A stretch of DNA of 64,000 nucleotides from contig NZ_PZJX01000025.1 in assembly GCF_003034915.1 (NCBI RefSeq), positions 62,001 to 126,000 on the forward strand, in the 5' to 3' direction. The notes under the pieces were generated by a model. The model did not search any database, was not told the DNA's origin, and saw only the letters and a program-made list of their open reading frames with translations. Every line of letters begins with the position of its first letter. Within the stretch, counting starts at the first letter, position 1. Positions 36,573-46,123 of the stretch are shown piece by piece. A program made the translations under genes and the position numbers. This DNA comes from Mesorhizobium helmanticense (GTDB lineage Bacteria; Pseudomonadota; Alphaproteobacteria; Rhizobiales; Rhizobiaceae).

Positions 36573-36650
36573 AGGCGCTTCGCCGCGCCCAGCCTGCGCG
36601 TGCATAACAGCGATCGCGGTGCCATATGACTGGAAACGGATAGGAACATC

Positions 36651-37049
36651 ATGGCCCGACGGCGCTCTTCTCCAGGTTTCCTCGGAATGTTCGGCCGCTC
36701 GGGTGATCTCAGGCAACTCGACGCGGCGTTGCGGGGTGCCGACCTCCATCCCGCCCTTGTGCCGGAGGGCGTAAAACTCACCATCGTCAATCTGATGAAG
36801 GATCATTGGTCCGACGAGCCGCCGCCGCAGGCCTATCCATCGGTGGCGCGGCTGTTCGGCTATTGTATTGCCGGACCGGAAGCGTTCGAACGGTCCAATG
36901 GCCGTGAAAACATGCTGGATGCGGAGCGCCGGATCGAGGCGGCGCTTGAGACCGGCGACAGCTTCGATGCGCAGATCGTGCTGATGACGCTGCATGCCAA
37001 GCTGATCAGCGCCGAAGTCGTCGAACGCTATGGGCTGAGCGCGGACTAA
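36651..37049 (+). CDS. Conserved hypothetical protein, 132 residues
   Basis: A small soluble protein that I cannot assign to a characterised family. It has a basic N-terminus (ARRRSSPGFLGMFGRSGD), a helical middle with VKLTIVNLMKDHWSDEPPPQ, and a helical C-terminus ending with EVVERYGLSAD. A GGATAGGAA ribosome-binding site lies before the ATG. Codon use and amino-acid composition look like a real gene. It lies between chrA and the convergent mttB gene and is probably independent of both. Confidence 0.68.
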   Translation: MARRRSSPGFLGMFGRSGDLRQLDAALRGADLHPALVPEGVKLTIVNLMKDHWSDEPPPQAYPSVARLFGYCIAGPEAFERSNGRENMLDAERRIEAALETGDSFDAQIVLMTLHAKLISAEVVERYGLSAD

Positions 37050-37068
37050 TTGTCTAGGCGAGGCGGGC

Positions 37069-38658
37069 TCACCCGCCCATATTGCCGCGCGGCAGCTTGA
37101 TCATCTCGCCGAAGCGGGCGCGCAGTTTGTCGTCGATCATCTTCGGCACATGGCGGGGAAAGCGCTCGGCGAGGATGCGTTTCTTCTCGATGATCGCCCG
37201 CTGCAGGATGTCGGGCCGGCCTTTCTCGTTCCATTCCTTCGGCGAAAAGCGGTCGCCGACGGCCGGATAGAAATATTCGGTCTGCATCAGCCTCAGCGTC
37301 TGTTCGTTGCCGAGATAGTGACCCGGTCCATTCAGGCAGACCTCGGCGATCGTGTCGATCGACAGCGCTTCGTCTGTCACCTCGATGCCGCGCACGCAGC
37401 GCAGGCAATGGCCGAGCATGTCATTGTCGATGATCAGGCTTTCCAGGCAGAAGCCGAGCAGCGAGGCATGCATGCCGGCCGATTCATAGACGAGGTTGAG
37501 GCCGGCAAGACCGGCCATCACGTCGGTGATGCCCTTTTCGTAGCCGGACTGGATATCGGGCAATTTCGAATCCGTCATGCCGGCGGCCGAACCGCCGGGC
37601 AGGTCATAGAATTGCGCCATCTGTGCGCAGGCCGCGGTCAGCACCGCCTGCTCGGCCGAACCGCCCGACATGGCGCCGGTCCTGAGATCCGACACGAACG
37701 GCCAGGTGCCGAAGATCGCCGGATGTCCCGGCTTGATGGCGTTGACATAGACGAGGCCGACCAGCACTTCTGCCACCGCCTGCACCACCGCACCGGCAAT
37801 AGCCGCGGGAGCGGTGGCGCCGGCCTGGCCGGCGGAGAGCAAAAGAATCGGGATGCCGCCTTCGACACAGGCTTCGAGCACGCCGCAGGCATCCTCGGCG
37901 AATTTCATCGGCGGCACCACGAAGCAGTTCGAATTCGACACGAACGGCCGTGCACGGAAATTCTCCTCGCCGCCGGCGATCGCGTAGAGCATGTCGAGCG
38001 CCGGCTTGACGTTCTCGCGCACCGTGAACGAGGTGCCGACATGTTTCGAAGTTCCCATCACGCAGGCGTAGAGCGTGTTGAAATCCATATCGAGCGGATC
38101 GGGAATGTCGCGCGGCACCATTGGCCGCTGGAAGAAATGGATGTTGTCCAGCCCTTCGACGATACGGGCGGCGTCATAGATGTCCTGCAGCAGCGACTCG
38201 CGGTATTCGCGCTTCTCGACATCCACCAGGTGCACGGCGGCCCCTGCCGTGCCGTAATGCACGCGCTTGCCCTTGATCAGCATGTCGTGTTTTGGATCCT
38301 GACCGTGCAGGGTGAAATGCCGTGCCGCTCGTCTGATGGTGTCGAGGACCAGCGCGCGAGGGAAGCGGATGCGGCCATCGTCGCCATAGGTGGCGCCGGC
38401 CTTGGTCAGCGCCTCGATGCAGGAGGGGATGGCGTTGGCGAAGCCGACAGTCTCGAGCAGCGTCAGCACCGCCTCGTGGATGCGCTCGCGGTCGTTTTCG
38501 CTGAGCGGTCCGTAGCTGCCGCCCTCGAGGCCGGCGCGCACCGGCTTGATGTCGTCGGCAAGGGGGGCTGCCCGCATGGCGCGGCGCGCTTCGCGCCCGC
38601 CCGATCGCCGCGAACGCTGGTCCGCGGGCGAATCCGGCTTCTCAAGAGCCACTGACAT
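37069..38658 (-). CDS. MttB-family trimethylamine methyltransferase homologue (non-pyrrolysine)
   Basis: A 529-residue TIM-barrel protein of the MttB superfamily. It reads through without an in-frame UAG, so it lacks pyrrolysine and belongs with the large group of non-Pyl MttB proteins, some of which demethylate glycine betaine, proline betaine or carnitine. Seen are an Arg-rich N-terminus, GTSFTVRENVKPALDML and LPGGSAAGMTDSKLPDIQSGYEKG. A corrinoid protein partner is not encoded nearby. Upstream lies a MocR-type regulator transcribed the same way. Confidence 0.85.
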   Translation of the reverse strand: MSVALEKPDSPADQRSRRSGGREARRAMRAAPLADDIKPVRAGLEGGSYGPLSENDRERIHEAVLTLLETVGFANAIPSCIEALTKAGATYGDDGRIRFPRALVLDTIRRAARHFTLHGQDPKHDMLIKGKRVHYGTAGAAVHLVDVEKREYRESLLQDIYDAARIVEGLDNIHFFQRPMVPRDIPDPLDMDFNTLYACVMGTSKHVGTSFTVRENVKPALDMLYAIAGGEENFRARPFVSNSNCFVVPPMKFAEDACGVLEACVEGGIPILLLSAGQAGATAPAAIAGAVVQAVAEVLVGLVYVNAIKPGHPAIFGTWPFVSDLRTGAMSGGSAEQAVLTAACAQMAQFYDLPGGSAAGMTDSKLPDIQSGYEKGITDVMAGLAGLNLVYESAGMHASLLGFCLESLIIDNDMLGHCLRCVRGIEVTDEALSIDTIAEVCLNGPGHYLGNEQTLRLMQTEYFYPAVGDRFSPKEWNEKGRPDILQRAIIEKKRILAERFPRHVPKMIDDKLRARFGEMIKLPRGNMGG

Positions 38659-38819
38659 CGAGGCACTCCACCTTTAGCTGCGAAGCGGGAGGCGGCGGTA
38701 GGTCCACCATCGGCCTGCTTCGTCCCCTTTATCCCTCGACTATGCCGCCGGCATTGGCACAGCCTATGGGCCAGCCGACATGGTCGCATATGCCAGAGTG
38801 CTAAAGGACCTCTCCAAGG

Positions 38820-38845
38820 GAACGGAGCCGGTTCCGGCTCCGTTC
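38820..38845 (-). terminator. Strong hairpin after the MocR gene
   Basis: Arms GAACGGAGCCGG and CCGGCTCCGTTC of 12 bp surround a TT loop, 11 bases beyond the MocR stop. No T-run follows on the minus strand, so it may end transcription only partly or protect the mRNA end. Confidence 0.5.
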
Positions 38846-38855
38846 GGGAGAAGGA

Positions 38856-40349
38856 TCAGGCCGCCGCTGGCCTGCGGCCCGCCGCTGTCGCCAGTTCGCG
38901 GATGCCGGGCTCGATATGCTGCAGCGCGATCGAGGAAATGCCCAAGCGCATGAAACGCGAAGGCTTTTCGGTGCGGTCGAAGAAACGGTCGCCGGGCTCG
39001 ATGATGACGCTGCGCGAGGCGGCGGCCTCGGCCAGGCCGCGCGAATCGGTGCCGCGCGGCCCCTCGAGCCAGAGCGATGTGCCGCCGGCCGAATCGGTCG
39101 AACGCCACTCCGGCAGGAAAGCGGAAATCGCATGGACCAGGCGCTTGCGCCGCTCATCGAAGGCGGAGGACAGCCGCCTCACCAGCGCCTCGTGATGGCC
39201 AAGCGAAAGGAACAGCGCGACCGCGCGCTGGTTGTTGGCCGGCGGATGCCGCAGCATGAAGCGGCGCAGCGCGCGAAGCTCCGAGATCAATCCGGCCGAG
39301 GCGACGATGTAGCCGAGCCTCAGGCCAGGAGCCAGCGTCTTCGACATCGAGCCGACATAAACGACGCGGCCTGAGCGGTCGAGGCTCTTCAGCGCCTGCT
39401 GCGGCGCCTCGTCCAGGAGTTGGCTGTCATAGCCGTCTTCGATGATGATCTGGTTGTAGCGGTTGGCCCGCGACAGCAAATCCTGCCGGCGCTCCGCCGA
39501 CAGCGGCACCATGGTCGGGCAATGATGGCTGGGTGTCACGAAGACGAAGCCGGAATCGTTGGGGATGGAAGTGGTTACGATGCCGGACTGGTCGACCGGA
39601 ACCGGCGCGATATCGGCGCCGGCCAGCCGGAAGATCGAACGTGCGTCGGGGTAGCCGGGATCCTCCATCGCCACCTTGGAACCCTTGGTCATCAGCAGCG
39701 TGGCCAGCATATAGAGCGCGTTCTGGGCGCCGAGCGTCACGATGATCTCGTCCGGATTGGCGAAGATGCCGCGGCGCGGCAACAGCCGCGCCTGGATCTG
39801 TTCGATCAAGAGCGGATCGTCGCGGTCGACCATGTCGGAGGCCCAGTTACGGATTTCGAGCACGGCCAGCGCCATGCGGTTGCACTCGCGCCATTCGGCG
39901 GTCGGGAACAGCGCCGGATCGAACTGGCCGTAGACGAAGGGGTAGGACGACTTGATCCAGTTGTCGTGCTTGGCCGGTGGCGGCATGTCGCTGGCGGCGA
40001 TCTGCCGGCGCGCCTTCCAGTCGATCTCATTGGCCTGGTCGGGCGCCTTCTGGTGCGGCTTGGCCGGCGTCGCCAGCACGTCGGGATTGACGAAATGGCC
40101 GCGCCGTTCGCGCGCCACAAGAAACCCCTGGTCGACCAGCTGCTGGAAAGCCAGCACCACAGTGCCGCGGGCGACGCCGAGCTTTTCGGCCAGAATCCGG
40201 CACGACGGCAGCGGCATCGAAGCGGCAATCTGCCGGTCCAGTATGGCGGCGACGATCGCCTGACGGATCTGCGCCTGCAAGGTCTGGCCGGATTCCGCCG
40301 AAATCCGGAACAGGCCAGACCATATGGCCGTATCGTTTCGCTGTGGCAT
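38856..40349 (-). CDS. MocR-type GntR regulator with aminotransferase domain
   Basis: A 497-residue PLP-dependent regulator. The N-terminal GntR winged helix (about 20-90; SCRILAEKLGVARGTVVLAFQQL) is joined to a fold-type-I aminotransferase domain with the Schiff-base lysine in YVGSMSKTLAPGLRLGY. MocR proteins sense amino-acid-type ligands and regulate neighbouring genes. The minus-strand neighbour downstream is the MttB-family gene; control of it is likely but inferred. The ATG at 40349 fits the family start. Confidence 0.88.
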   Translation of the reverse strand: MPQRNDTAIWSGLFRISAESGQTLQAQIRQAIVAAILDRQIAASMPLPSCRILAEKLGVARGTVVLAFQQLVDQGFLVARERRGHFVNPDVLATPAKPHQKAPDQANEIDWKARRQIAASDMPPPAKHDNWIKSSYPFVYGQFDPALFPTAEWRECNRMALAVLEIRNWASDMVDRDDPLLIEQIQARLLPRRGIFANPDEIIVTLGAQNALYMLATLLMTKGSKVAMEDPGYPDARSIFRLAGADIAPVPVDQSGIVTTSIPNDSGFVFVTPSHHCPTMVPLSAERRQDLLSRANRYNQIIIEDGYDSQLLDEAPQQALKSLDRSGRVVYVGSMSKTLAPGLRLGYIVASAGLISELRALRRFMLRHPPANNQRAVALFLSLGHHEALVRRLSSAFDERRKRLVHAISAFLPEWRSTDSAGGTSLWLEGPRGTDSRGLAEAAASRSVIIEPGDRFFDRTEKPSRFMRLGISSIALQHIEPGIRELATAAGRRPAAA

Positions 40350-40482
40350 GGAAGATGTTTCCTCGATGGCCAGCCTTTTTTGCTTGGCTGGACCAGTCGA
40401 ATGTAACGGTGGCACAAGGTGTTGCGCCAATCAATTTTTCTGATCGCTGGGATTTATGCCAGTGATCCTTCACGGCTTTTTG

Positions 40483-40511
40483 CTGCATCGCAACACAGCA
40501 GTGTGATGCAG
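40483..40511. promoter_or_regulatory. Dyad in the MocR-pgi divergent promoter region
   Basis: CTGCATC and GATGCAG (seven-base perfect arms) enclose ACAC and GTGT inner arms, in the 277-base region between the divergent MocR and pgi genes. It may be the MocR operator. A T-rich stretch precedes it. Confidence 0.35.
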
Positions 40512-40626
40512 TGCGGCATCCCCGCGCATTGAAACGAATGGAATTCGGCTCGATACAGTGGCGCGACGACATGCGCCGGAAACATCCGGTCATTAGGGAT
40601 GACATGTTAAGGCTCGGAGTTTGGCA

Positions 40627-42270
40627 GTGGATCAATCGTCCTTTCAAGAACAGCTCGCCGCGTTGCGCGATCACCGCGCGACCGCGTCCGGCAGCATGCG
40701 CGAGGTTTTCGCCGCCGATCCCAAGCGCTTCCAGACATTCTCTGCCACCGATGGCGACCTGCTGCTCGACTGGTCGAAATGCGCGGTCGATGCGCGCACC
40801 ATGGACCTGCTGGAGAAGCTGGCGGGAGCGGCCGACCTCGAGGGCCGGCGCGCCGCGATGTTCGAAGGCAAGAAGATCAACATCACCGAGGATCGCGCAG
40901 TGCTGCACACGGCGCTGCGCAACCTCAGCGGCAAGGGCGTGGTGCTCGACGGGCAGGACGTGAAGACCGAGGTTCTCGCCGTGCTCGACGCCATGGGCGC
41001 TTTCGCCGACGCCGTGCGTTCCGGCAAGGCGGCGGGCGCCACCGGCAAGAAGATCACCGACATCGTCAATATCGGCATCGGCGGTTCCGATCTTGGCCCG
41101 GCCATGGCGACGCTGGCGCTGGCGCCCTATCACGACGGGCCGCGCGCGCACTACGTCTCCAACATCGATGGCGCCCACATCCACGACACGCTGAAAGGCC
41201 TGTCCGCCGAAACTACCTTGTTCATCATCGCTTCGAAGACCTTCACCACGGTCGAGACGATGACCAATGCCGAGACGGCGCGCAAATGGATAGAAAAGGC
41301 GCTCGGCAAGGAAGCCGTCGGCAAGCACTTCGCCGCCGTTTCAACCGCGCTCGATCTGGTGGCCAAGTTCGGTATCGAGGCTGACCGTGTGTTCGGCTTC
41401 TGGGATTGGGTGGGTGGCCGCTATTCCGTCTGGGGCGCGATCGGTCTGCCGGTCATGATTGCCGTCGGCCCGAGGAATTTTCGTGCCTTCCTCGATGGCG
41501 CCCACGAAATGGACGAACATTTTCGCACCGCGCCGCTGGGCAAGAACCTGCCGGCGCTGTTGGGGCTGATCGGCTGGTGGCATCGGGTGATCTGCAAATA
41601 TCCCGCCCGCGCGGTTATTCCTTATGACCAGCGGCTGTCTAGGCTACCGGCCTATCTGCAGCAGCTCGACATGGAATCGAATGGCAAGAGCGTCACCCTC
41701 GACGGCGGCGCGGTGACGACACCGACAGGCCCGCTGGTCTGGGGCGAGCCCGGCACCAACGGCCAGCACGCCTTCTTCCAGTTGCTGCACCAAGGCACCG
41801 ATTTCATTCCGGTCGAATTCCTCGCCGCCGCGATCGGCCATGAGCCCGATCTCAAGCACCAACACGATCTGCTGCTCGCCAACTGTCTGGCGCAGTCGGA
41901 AGCCTTCATGAAGGGCCGCACGCTCGAGGAAGCGCGCGCGCAGATGCTGGCCAAGGGCATGAAGCCTGCCGATGTCGACAAGATCGCGCCGCATCGCGTC
42001 TTCTCCGGCAACCGTCCTTCGGTGACGATCCTCTACAAGAAGCTTGATCCGCATACGTTCGGGCGGCTGATCGCGCTTTATGAGCACCGGGTCTTCGTCG
42101 AAGGCACGCTGTTCAACATCAATTCCTTCGACCAGTGGGGCGTCGAGCTCGGCAAGGAACTGGCGACCGGACTGCTGCCTGTCGTGGAAGGCAAGGAGAG
42201 TGCCGCAAAGCGGGACGCTTCGACGGCTGGCCTAGTGGGGCATATCCACCATTTGCGTGCATCGGAGTAA
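40627..42270 (+). CDS. pgi: Glucose-6-phosphate isomerase
   Basis: A 547-residue enzyme interconverting glucose-6-phosphate and fructose-6-phosphate. Recognisable blocks are [46 protein letters not shown] (PGI signature 1) and [18 protein letters not shown], with a C-terminal [15 protein letters not shown]. The start is a GTG at 40627, seven bases after GGAG; the TTG at 40621 is too close to it. The HAD phosphatase follows within a few bases and is likely cotranscribed. Confidence 0.95.
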   Translation: MDQSSFQEQLAALRDHRATASGSMREVFAADPKRFQTFSATDGDLLLDWSKCAVDARTMDLLEKLAGAADLEGRRAAMFEGKKINITEDRAVLHTALRNLSGKGVVLDGQDVKTEVLAVLDAMGAFADAVRSGKAAGATGKKITDIVNIGIGGSDLGPAMATLALAPYHDGPRAHYVSNIDGAHIHDTLKGLSAETTLFIIASKTFTTVETMTNAETARKWIEKALGKEAVGKHFAAVSTALDLVAKFGIEADRVFGFWDWVGGRYSVWGAIGLPVMIAVGPRNFRAFLDGAHEMDEHFRTAPLGKNLPALLGLIGWWHRVICKYPARAVIPYDQRLSRLPAYLQQLDMESNGKSVTLDGGAVTTPTGPLVWGEPGTNGQHAFFQLLHQGTDFIPVEFLAAAIGHEPDLKHQHDLLLANCLAQSEAFMKGRTLEEARAQMLAKGMKPADVDKIAPHRVFSGNRPSVTILYKKLDPHTFGRLIALYEHRVFVEGTLFNINSFDQWGVELGKELATGLLPVVEGKESAAKRDASTAGLVGHIHHLRASE

Positions 42271-42274
42271 AAGC

Positions 42275-42997
42275 TTGGGCGACATCAAGGGAATTTTGTT
42301 CGACAAGGATGGGACGCTTGTCGACTTCAACGCAACATGGCTCGGCATCGCGGATTTCATGGCGTTGGAAGCGGCCGAGGGCGATCGCTGGAAGGCCGAC
42401 AGGCTGCTCGCCGCGGCGGGCTTCGATTTCGCCGCCAAGCGCTTCAAACCCGACTCGATCTTCGCATCCGGCTCAAACCTCGACGTCGTTGAACTGTGGT
42501 TTCCCAGGCTGTCCGACGAAGACCAGATGAGCGCCGTTGCGCATTTCAACGAGATTACCTCGATGAAGGGTTCGGCATTGGCCGTGGCGCTGCCAGGCAT
42601 TGTCGAGACGCTTGGCGTCCTCCACAAGAAAGACTACCGGCTCGGCGTCGCCACCAACGATTCGACCAGCGGCGCGGAAAAGACGCTGGTTACGCTCGGC
42701 GTCGCACAGCTGTTCGACGCCGCCTATGGCTATGACGCGGTGGCCAACCCGAAACCGGCGCCGGATACGATCCTCGCCTTTTGTGACCTGACTGGCCTGA
42801 GGCCGGGCGAGATCGCCATGATCGGCGACAACCGTCACGATCTGGAGATGGCGCGGGCCGGCGGCTGCGGGCTGGCGATCGGCGTCCTCTCCGGCACCGG
42901 CACGCGCGAATCTCTGTCGCAAATCGCCGACGTCATTCTGGATTCGGTGGCCGATCTGCCCGATTTTCTCTCGACGCGGGTCAAGGAAACGATTTGA
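42275..42997 (+). CDS. HAD-superfamily phosphatase (phosphoglycolate phosphatase-like)
   Basis: A 240-residue HAD hydrolase. Motif I is GILFDKDGTLVDF with the nucleophilic aspartate, motif II LGVATNDSTSG, and motif III/IV PKPAPD and GEIAMIGDNRHDLEMAR. The cap is a small alpha-helical type C1. The TTG at 42275 is chosen, seven bases after GGAG. Phosphoglycolate or a sugar phosphate is the likely substrate. It ends in a 17-base convergent overlap with the next gene. Confidence 0.87.
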   Translation: MGDIKGILFDKDGTLVDFNATWLGIADFMALEAAEGDRWKADRLLAAAGFDFAAKRFKPDSIFASGSNLDVVELWFPRLSDEDQMSAVAHFNEITSMKGSALAVALPGIVETLGVLHKKDYRLGVATNDSTSGAEKTLVTLGVAQLFDAAYGYDAVANPKPAPDTILAFCDLTGLRPGEIAMIGDNRHDLEMARAGGCGLAIGVLSGTGTRESLSQIADVILDSVADLPDFLSTRVKETI

Positions 42998-43703
42998 CCG
43001 GCTGGAGCGAGAAGACGCCGCTCGGTTTCGTTGCGGCGTGCCTAGCCTCGCCGAAATCCGGCACGATATATTCGGCGAGCAGTTGAAGCCGTGACCGGGG
43101 CAGCCACGCGCGGCCAGGGTCGCCAACCAGCACATCGATGCCGGCCGCCAGGCAGCGGTCGAGGAAGGGCATGACCCGCTCACCGACATGCTGGTCGTAG
43201 AAAACGTCGCCGGCCACAATGAGATCGGCCGCGGGCGGTGGTCCGGCGGTGATGTCTTCGCCGATGACCGTGATCGTAACGCCGTTGGCCGCGGCATTGA
43301 GGCCGAGCGCGGCAACGCCGTTGCGATCGATCTCGGCGGCGATCACCTCGCTGGCGCCGGCCTTTGCCGCGGCGATGCCGACGAGGCCTGAACCGGCGCC
43401 AAGGTCGAGCACGCGGCGCCCCATCACCGTCCGCGGCCGGTCGACTATGTAGCGGGCAAGCACCGCGCCGCCGGCCCAGGCATAGGCCCAATAGGGTGGC
43501 TGCGGCTCGTTTCCGTCGGCTTCGGTGTCTTCTTCTTCCGGATCGGTGAGCCGTCTGAGACCGCTTCCCGGATGGGCCGTGTAAAGCCGGATTTCGGGAA
43601 GCGGGGGCACCGGCATCAGGCGCATGTTCGCCCTGATGAACGCGACCGGGTCAGGGCTGGAACGCGGGTCGACCGCTTCGCCGCCGGCAAGGCAATCGTT
43701 CAA
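42981..43703 (-). CDS. Class I methyltransferase (protein- or small-molecule-modifying)
   Basis: A 240-residue protein with SAM motif I VLDLGAGSGLVGIAAAKAG, the acidic IAAEIDRNGVAAL and motif IV DLIVAGDVFYDQHVG, matching the family of nicotinamide N-methyltransferase/ETFB lysine methyltransferase-like proteins. An N-terminal stretch holds an acidic insert (DPEEEDTEADG). The start is taken as TTG 43703, eight bases after the stop of the upstream acyl-CoA ligase, which suggests one transcript. Its target is not predictable; an electron-transfer flavoprotein role is speculative. Confidence 0.78.
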   Translation of the reverse strand: MNDCLAGGEAVDPRSSPDPVAFIRANMRLMPVPPLPEIRLYTAHPGSGLRRLTDPEEEDTEADGNEPQPPYWAYAWAGGAVLARYIVDRPRTVMGRRVLDLGAGSGLVGIAAAKAGASEVIAAEIDRNGVAALGLNAAANGVTITVIGEDITAGPPPAADLIVAGDVFYDQHVGERVMPFLDRCLAAGIDVLVGDPGRAWLPRSRLQLLAEYIVPDFGEARHAATKPSGVFSLQPVKSFP

Positions 43704-43711
43704 GATAGCGC

Positions 43712-45646
43712 CTATTCCCGCAGCGCCCGCCGCAGGATCTTGCCCACCGGCGTCTTCGGCAATTCGGTGCGGAACTCGATATATTTGGGCCGCTTGTAGC
43801 CGGTCAGGTTCTCGCGGCAATAGGCGGCCAGCGCCTCAGTGGTCAGCATCGGATCCTTCTTGACCACGAACAGCTTCGGCGCCTCGCCTGAATGCTCGTC
43901 CGGCACGCCGATCGCCGCCACTTCGAGCACGCCCGGATGCAGCGCCACGACCTCCTCGAGTTCGTTCGGGTAGACGTTGAAGCCGGACACCAGGATCATG
44001 TCCTTCTTGCGGTCGACGATCTTGGTGTATCCGCCCTCGTTCATGAAGCCCATGTCGCCCGATTTGAAGAAGCCGTCCTTGGTCATCACCTTGGCTGTCT
44101 CGTCCGACCGGTTCCAGTAACCGGCCATCACTTGCGGTCCGCGAATGCAGATCTCGCCGACCTCGCCGAGCGGCAGATTGTTGCCGTCGTCGTCGCGGAT
44201 GGCGATCTCGGTCGAGGGCAGCGGCAGGCCGATCGTGCCGGTGAAATTGCCGTCGCTGAATTTGTTGGCCGTGGCCACCGGCGAGGTTTCCGAAAGGCCG
44301 TAGCCCTCGGTGACCGGGCAGCCGGTCAGCGCTTTCCAGCGCTCCGCGACCCCCTTTTGCACCGCCATGCCGCCGCCCAGCGTCAGGATCAGCGGCTTGA
44401 AGTCGAGTTTGCGGAAATCCTCATTGTTGAGCAGCGCGTTGAACAGCGTGTTGAGGCCCGGAAAGATGTGGACCGGGTATTTCTGCAACTCCTTCACAAA
44501 GCCGGGAATGTCGCGCGGGTTGGGGATGAGAATGTTCTGGCCACCCATTTGCATGCCCATCAGCGCATTCACCGTCAGCGCGAAGATGTGATAGAGCGGC
44601 AGTGCGCAGACAAGGTTGAGATGCGCCGGTTTCGGCTTGACCGTGTAGGCGTCCTCGATCCAGAGCGCGTTCTGCGTGACATTGGCCAGCACGTTGCTGT
44701 GCAGCAGCGTCGCGCCCTTCGAAATGCCGGTGGTGCCGCCCGTATATTGCAGGAAGGCGACATCGTCGGCCGCCACCCTGGCGGGCTTGAAGCTTATACC
44801 GGCGCCCGTCTTCAGCGCCGCGTTGAACTTGACATGGCCAGGCAACGACCATGCGGGCACCATCTTCTTCACCCGGCGTACGACGAAATTGACGATCGTT
44901 CCTTTCAGCGTGCCAAGCATGTCGCCCATTGAGGCCACCACGACATGCTTGACCGCCGTCCTGGCGATGACCGCTTGCAAGGTGTTGGCGAAGTTCTCGA
45001 GAATGACGATGGCCTGCGCGCCGGAATCCTTGAGCTGGTGTTCCAGTTCGCGCGGGGTGTAGAGCGGGTTGACATTGACCACGACATAGCCGGCGCGCAG
45101 CACCGCCATCATCGCCACCGGATATTGCAGCACGTTCGGCATCATCAGCGCCACGCGTGCGCCCTTCTGCAATCCCTTCGACTGCAGATAGGCGCCGAAG
45201 GCTGCCGACTGCCGCTCGAGTTCCGCATAGGTGATGGCCTTGCCCATGCAGGTAAAGGCTGGCTGGCCGGCGAACTGTTTGCAGGCGGCGACAAGAAAGT
45301 CGCCGATCGAACTGTGGGGCAGCGGACCGATCTCGGCCGGAACGATTTTCGGATAGTTTTTGAGCCATGGCTTTTCCGGCAGCCCGGCGGCAAGCGCCGT
45401 TAGCGCCTTCGGCAATCTCTTGACCGGCGCTGATTTTGGTGTCGCCGTTTGTTTGGCGGCAACGGGCTTCGCCGCCGCTGCGGTCTTTCCGGCCGCTGCC
45501 TTGGCCGCACCTTTCGCGGCGGGCTTTGCGATTGTTTTGGCAGTCCCTTTGGCGGCAGCTTTGGCAGATGGCGCTTTTGGCGTGTCGGCGCCGGTCTGTT
45601 TTGCTCCGGCTTTGGCCTTCGCCGGAGTCTTTGCGGATTTTGCCAT
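43712..45646 (-). CDS. Long-chain acyl-CoA ligase (FadD-like) with histone-H1-like N-terminal tail
   Basis: A 644-residue adenylate-forming ligase activating a fatty acid with CoA. The core (from about residue 90) shows the AMP motif YTGGTTGISKGATLLHSN, YGLSETSPVA, and the C-terminal GDMGFMNEGGYTKIVDRKKD and KTPVGKILRR with the catalytic lysine. FadD proteins are usually near 560 residues; here an extra Lys/Ala/Pro tail of about 77 residues (repeats like AKAKAGAK and KPAAKGAAKAAAGK) precedes it. The ATG at 45646 follows GAGGGAGGGA. The tail is in frame with strong codon bias and is part of the gene. Confidence 0.88.
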   Translation of the reverse strand: MAKSAKTPAKAKAGAKQTGADTPKAPSAKAAAKGTAKTIAKPAAKGAAKAAAGKTAAAAKPVAAKQTATPKSAPVKRLPKALTALAAGLPEKPWLKNYPKIVPAEIGPLPHSSIGDFLVAACKQFAGQPAFTCMGKAITYAELERQSAAFGAYLQSKGLQKGARVALMMPNVLQYPVAMMAVLRAGYVVVNVNPLYTPRELEHQLKDSGAQAIVILENFANTLQAVIARTAVKHVVVASMGDMLGTLKGTIVNFVVRRVKKMVPAWSLPGHVKFNAALKTGAGISFKPARVAADDVAFLQYTGGTTGISKGATLLHSNVLANVTQNALWIEDAYTVKPKPAHLNLVCALPLYHIFALTVNALMGMQMGGQNILIPNPRDIPGFVKELQKYPVHIFPGLNTLFNALLNNEDFRKLDFKPLILTLGGGMAVQKGVAERWKALTGCPVTEGYGLSETSPVATANKFSDGNFTGTIGLPLPSTEIAIRDDDGNNLPLGEVGEICIRGPQVMAGYWNRSDETAKVMTKDGFFKSGDMGFMNEGGYTKIVDRKKDMILVSGFNVYPNELEEVVALHPGVLEVAAIGVPDEHSGEAPKLFVVKKDPMLTTEALAAYCRENLTGYKRPKYIEFRTELPKTPVGKILRRALRE

Positions 45647-45812
45647 CTGTCCCTCCCTCGTCATTCTTCTTGTTGTCGCTGCTTGCCTGATGTCGCGTCA
45701 TCTCCCGGATGACAGGGACGGCGGCGTTGCGGATTCCCCAAGAAATCCAGTGTACCATCTATGTATTGCGACTATCGGCGACCGTGCAAGTCTTGCCCCT
45801 GCGGCAAGGCAG

Positions 45813-45837
45813 GAAAGATTTGCCGTCAAAATCTTTC
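45813..45837. repeat. Inverted repeat in the ligase-dpp intergenic region
   Basis: Nine-base perfect arms GAAAGATTT (45813-45821) and AAATCTTTC (45829-45837) with a seven-base loop. Function unknown. Confidence 0.5.
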
Positions 45838-45963
45838 GCCGACAACGCCTTGGGAAGCTGCTTCCTGTTCTGTTGGCGGCGAGCTCGAAGTCAGTGGATT
45901 ATTGTATCGGCGAGATCGGCGATCAATAAAAAAATGCGGTCGTTAATAATAGTGTGATTAGCA

Positions 45964-45998
45964 GGTTTTGCTATTTTTTTCTGAAATTTAGCAAAACC
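45964..45998. promoter_or_regulatory. Ten-base-pair dyad upstream of the dipeptide-type ABC operon
   Basis: GGTTTTGCTA (45964-45973) and TAGCAAAACC (45989-45998) are perfect complements around a 15-base loop containing a T-run. It lies about 125 bases upstream of the binding-protein gene and could be an operator pair or leader hairpin. Confidence 0.5.
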
Positions 45999-46123
45999 AA
46001 AGAATTATTTTCTGCTTACGGTGGGTTAGGCAAACGGGGAGTTCCAAAGCCGGAGAAACGGTGCTTATATGCGCGCTTCGCGAGCCTGATAGAGGGGCTT
46101 GGAAGAACATCAGGGAGTGCTCA

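Larger units (their letters stand above)
45647..46123. other. Intergenic region between acyl-CoA ligase and dipeptide ABC operon
   Basis: A 477-base gap without a credible gene, transcription running away from it in both directions. It is markedly A+T-rich at 45920-46010 and holds two hairpins: GAAAGATTT/AAATCTTTC at 45813-45837 and GGTTTTGCTA/TAGCAAAACC at 45964-45998. Both promoters should lie here. Confidence 0.65.

Noticed and set aside
45360..45929. Ala/Phe-rich plus-strand frames over the H1-like tail of the acyl-CoA ligase
   Set aside because: They are the antisense of the Lys/Ala repeat region; hydrophobic appearance is produced by the complementary codons and there is no ribosome-binding site.
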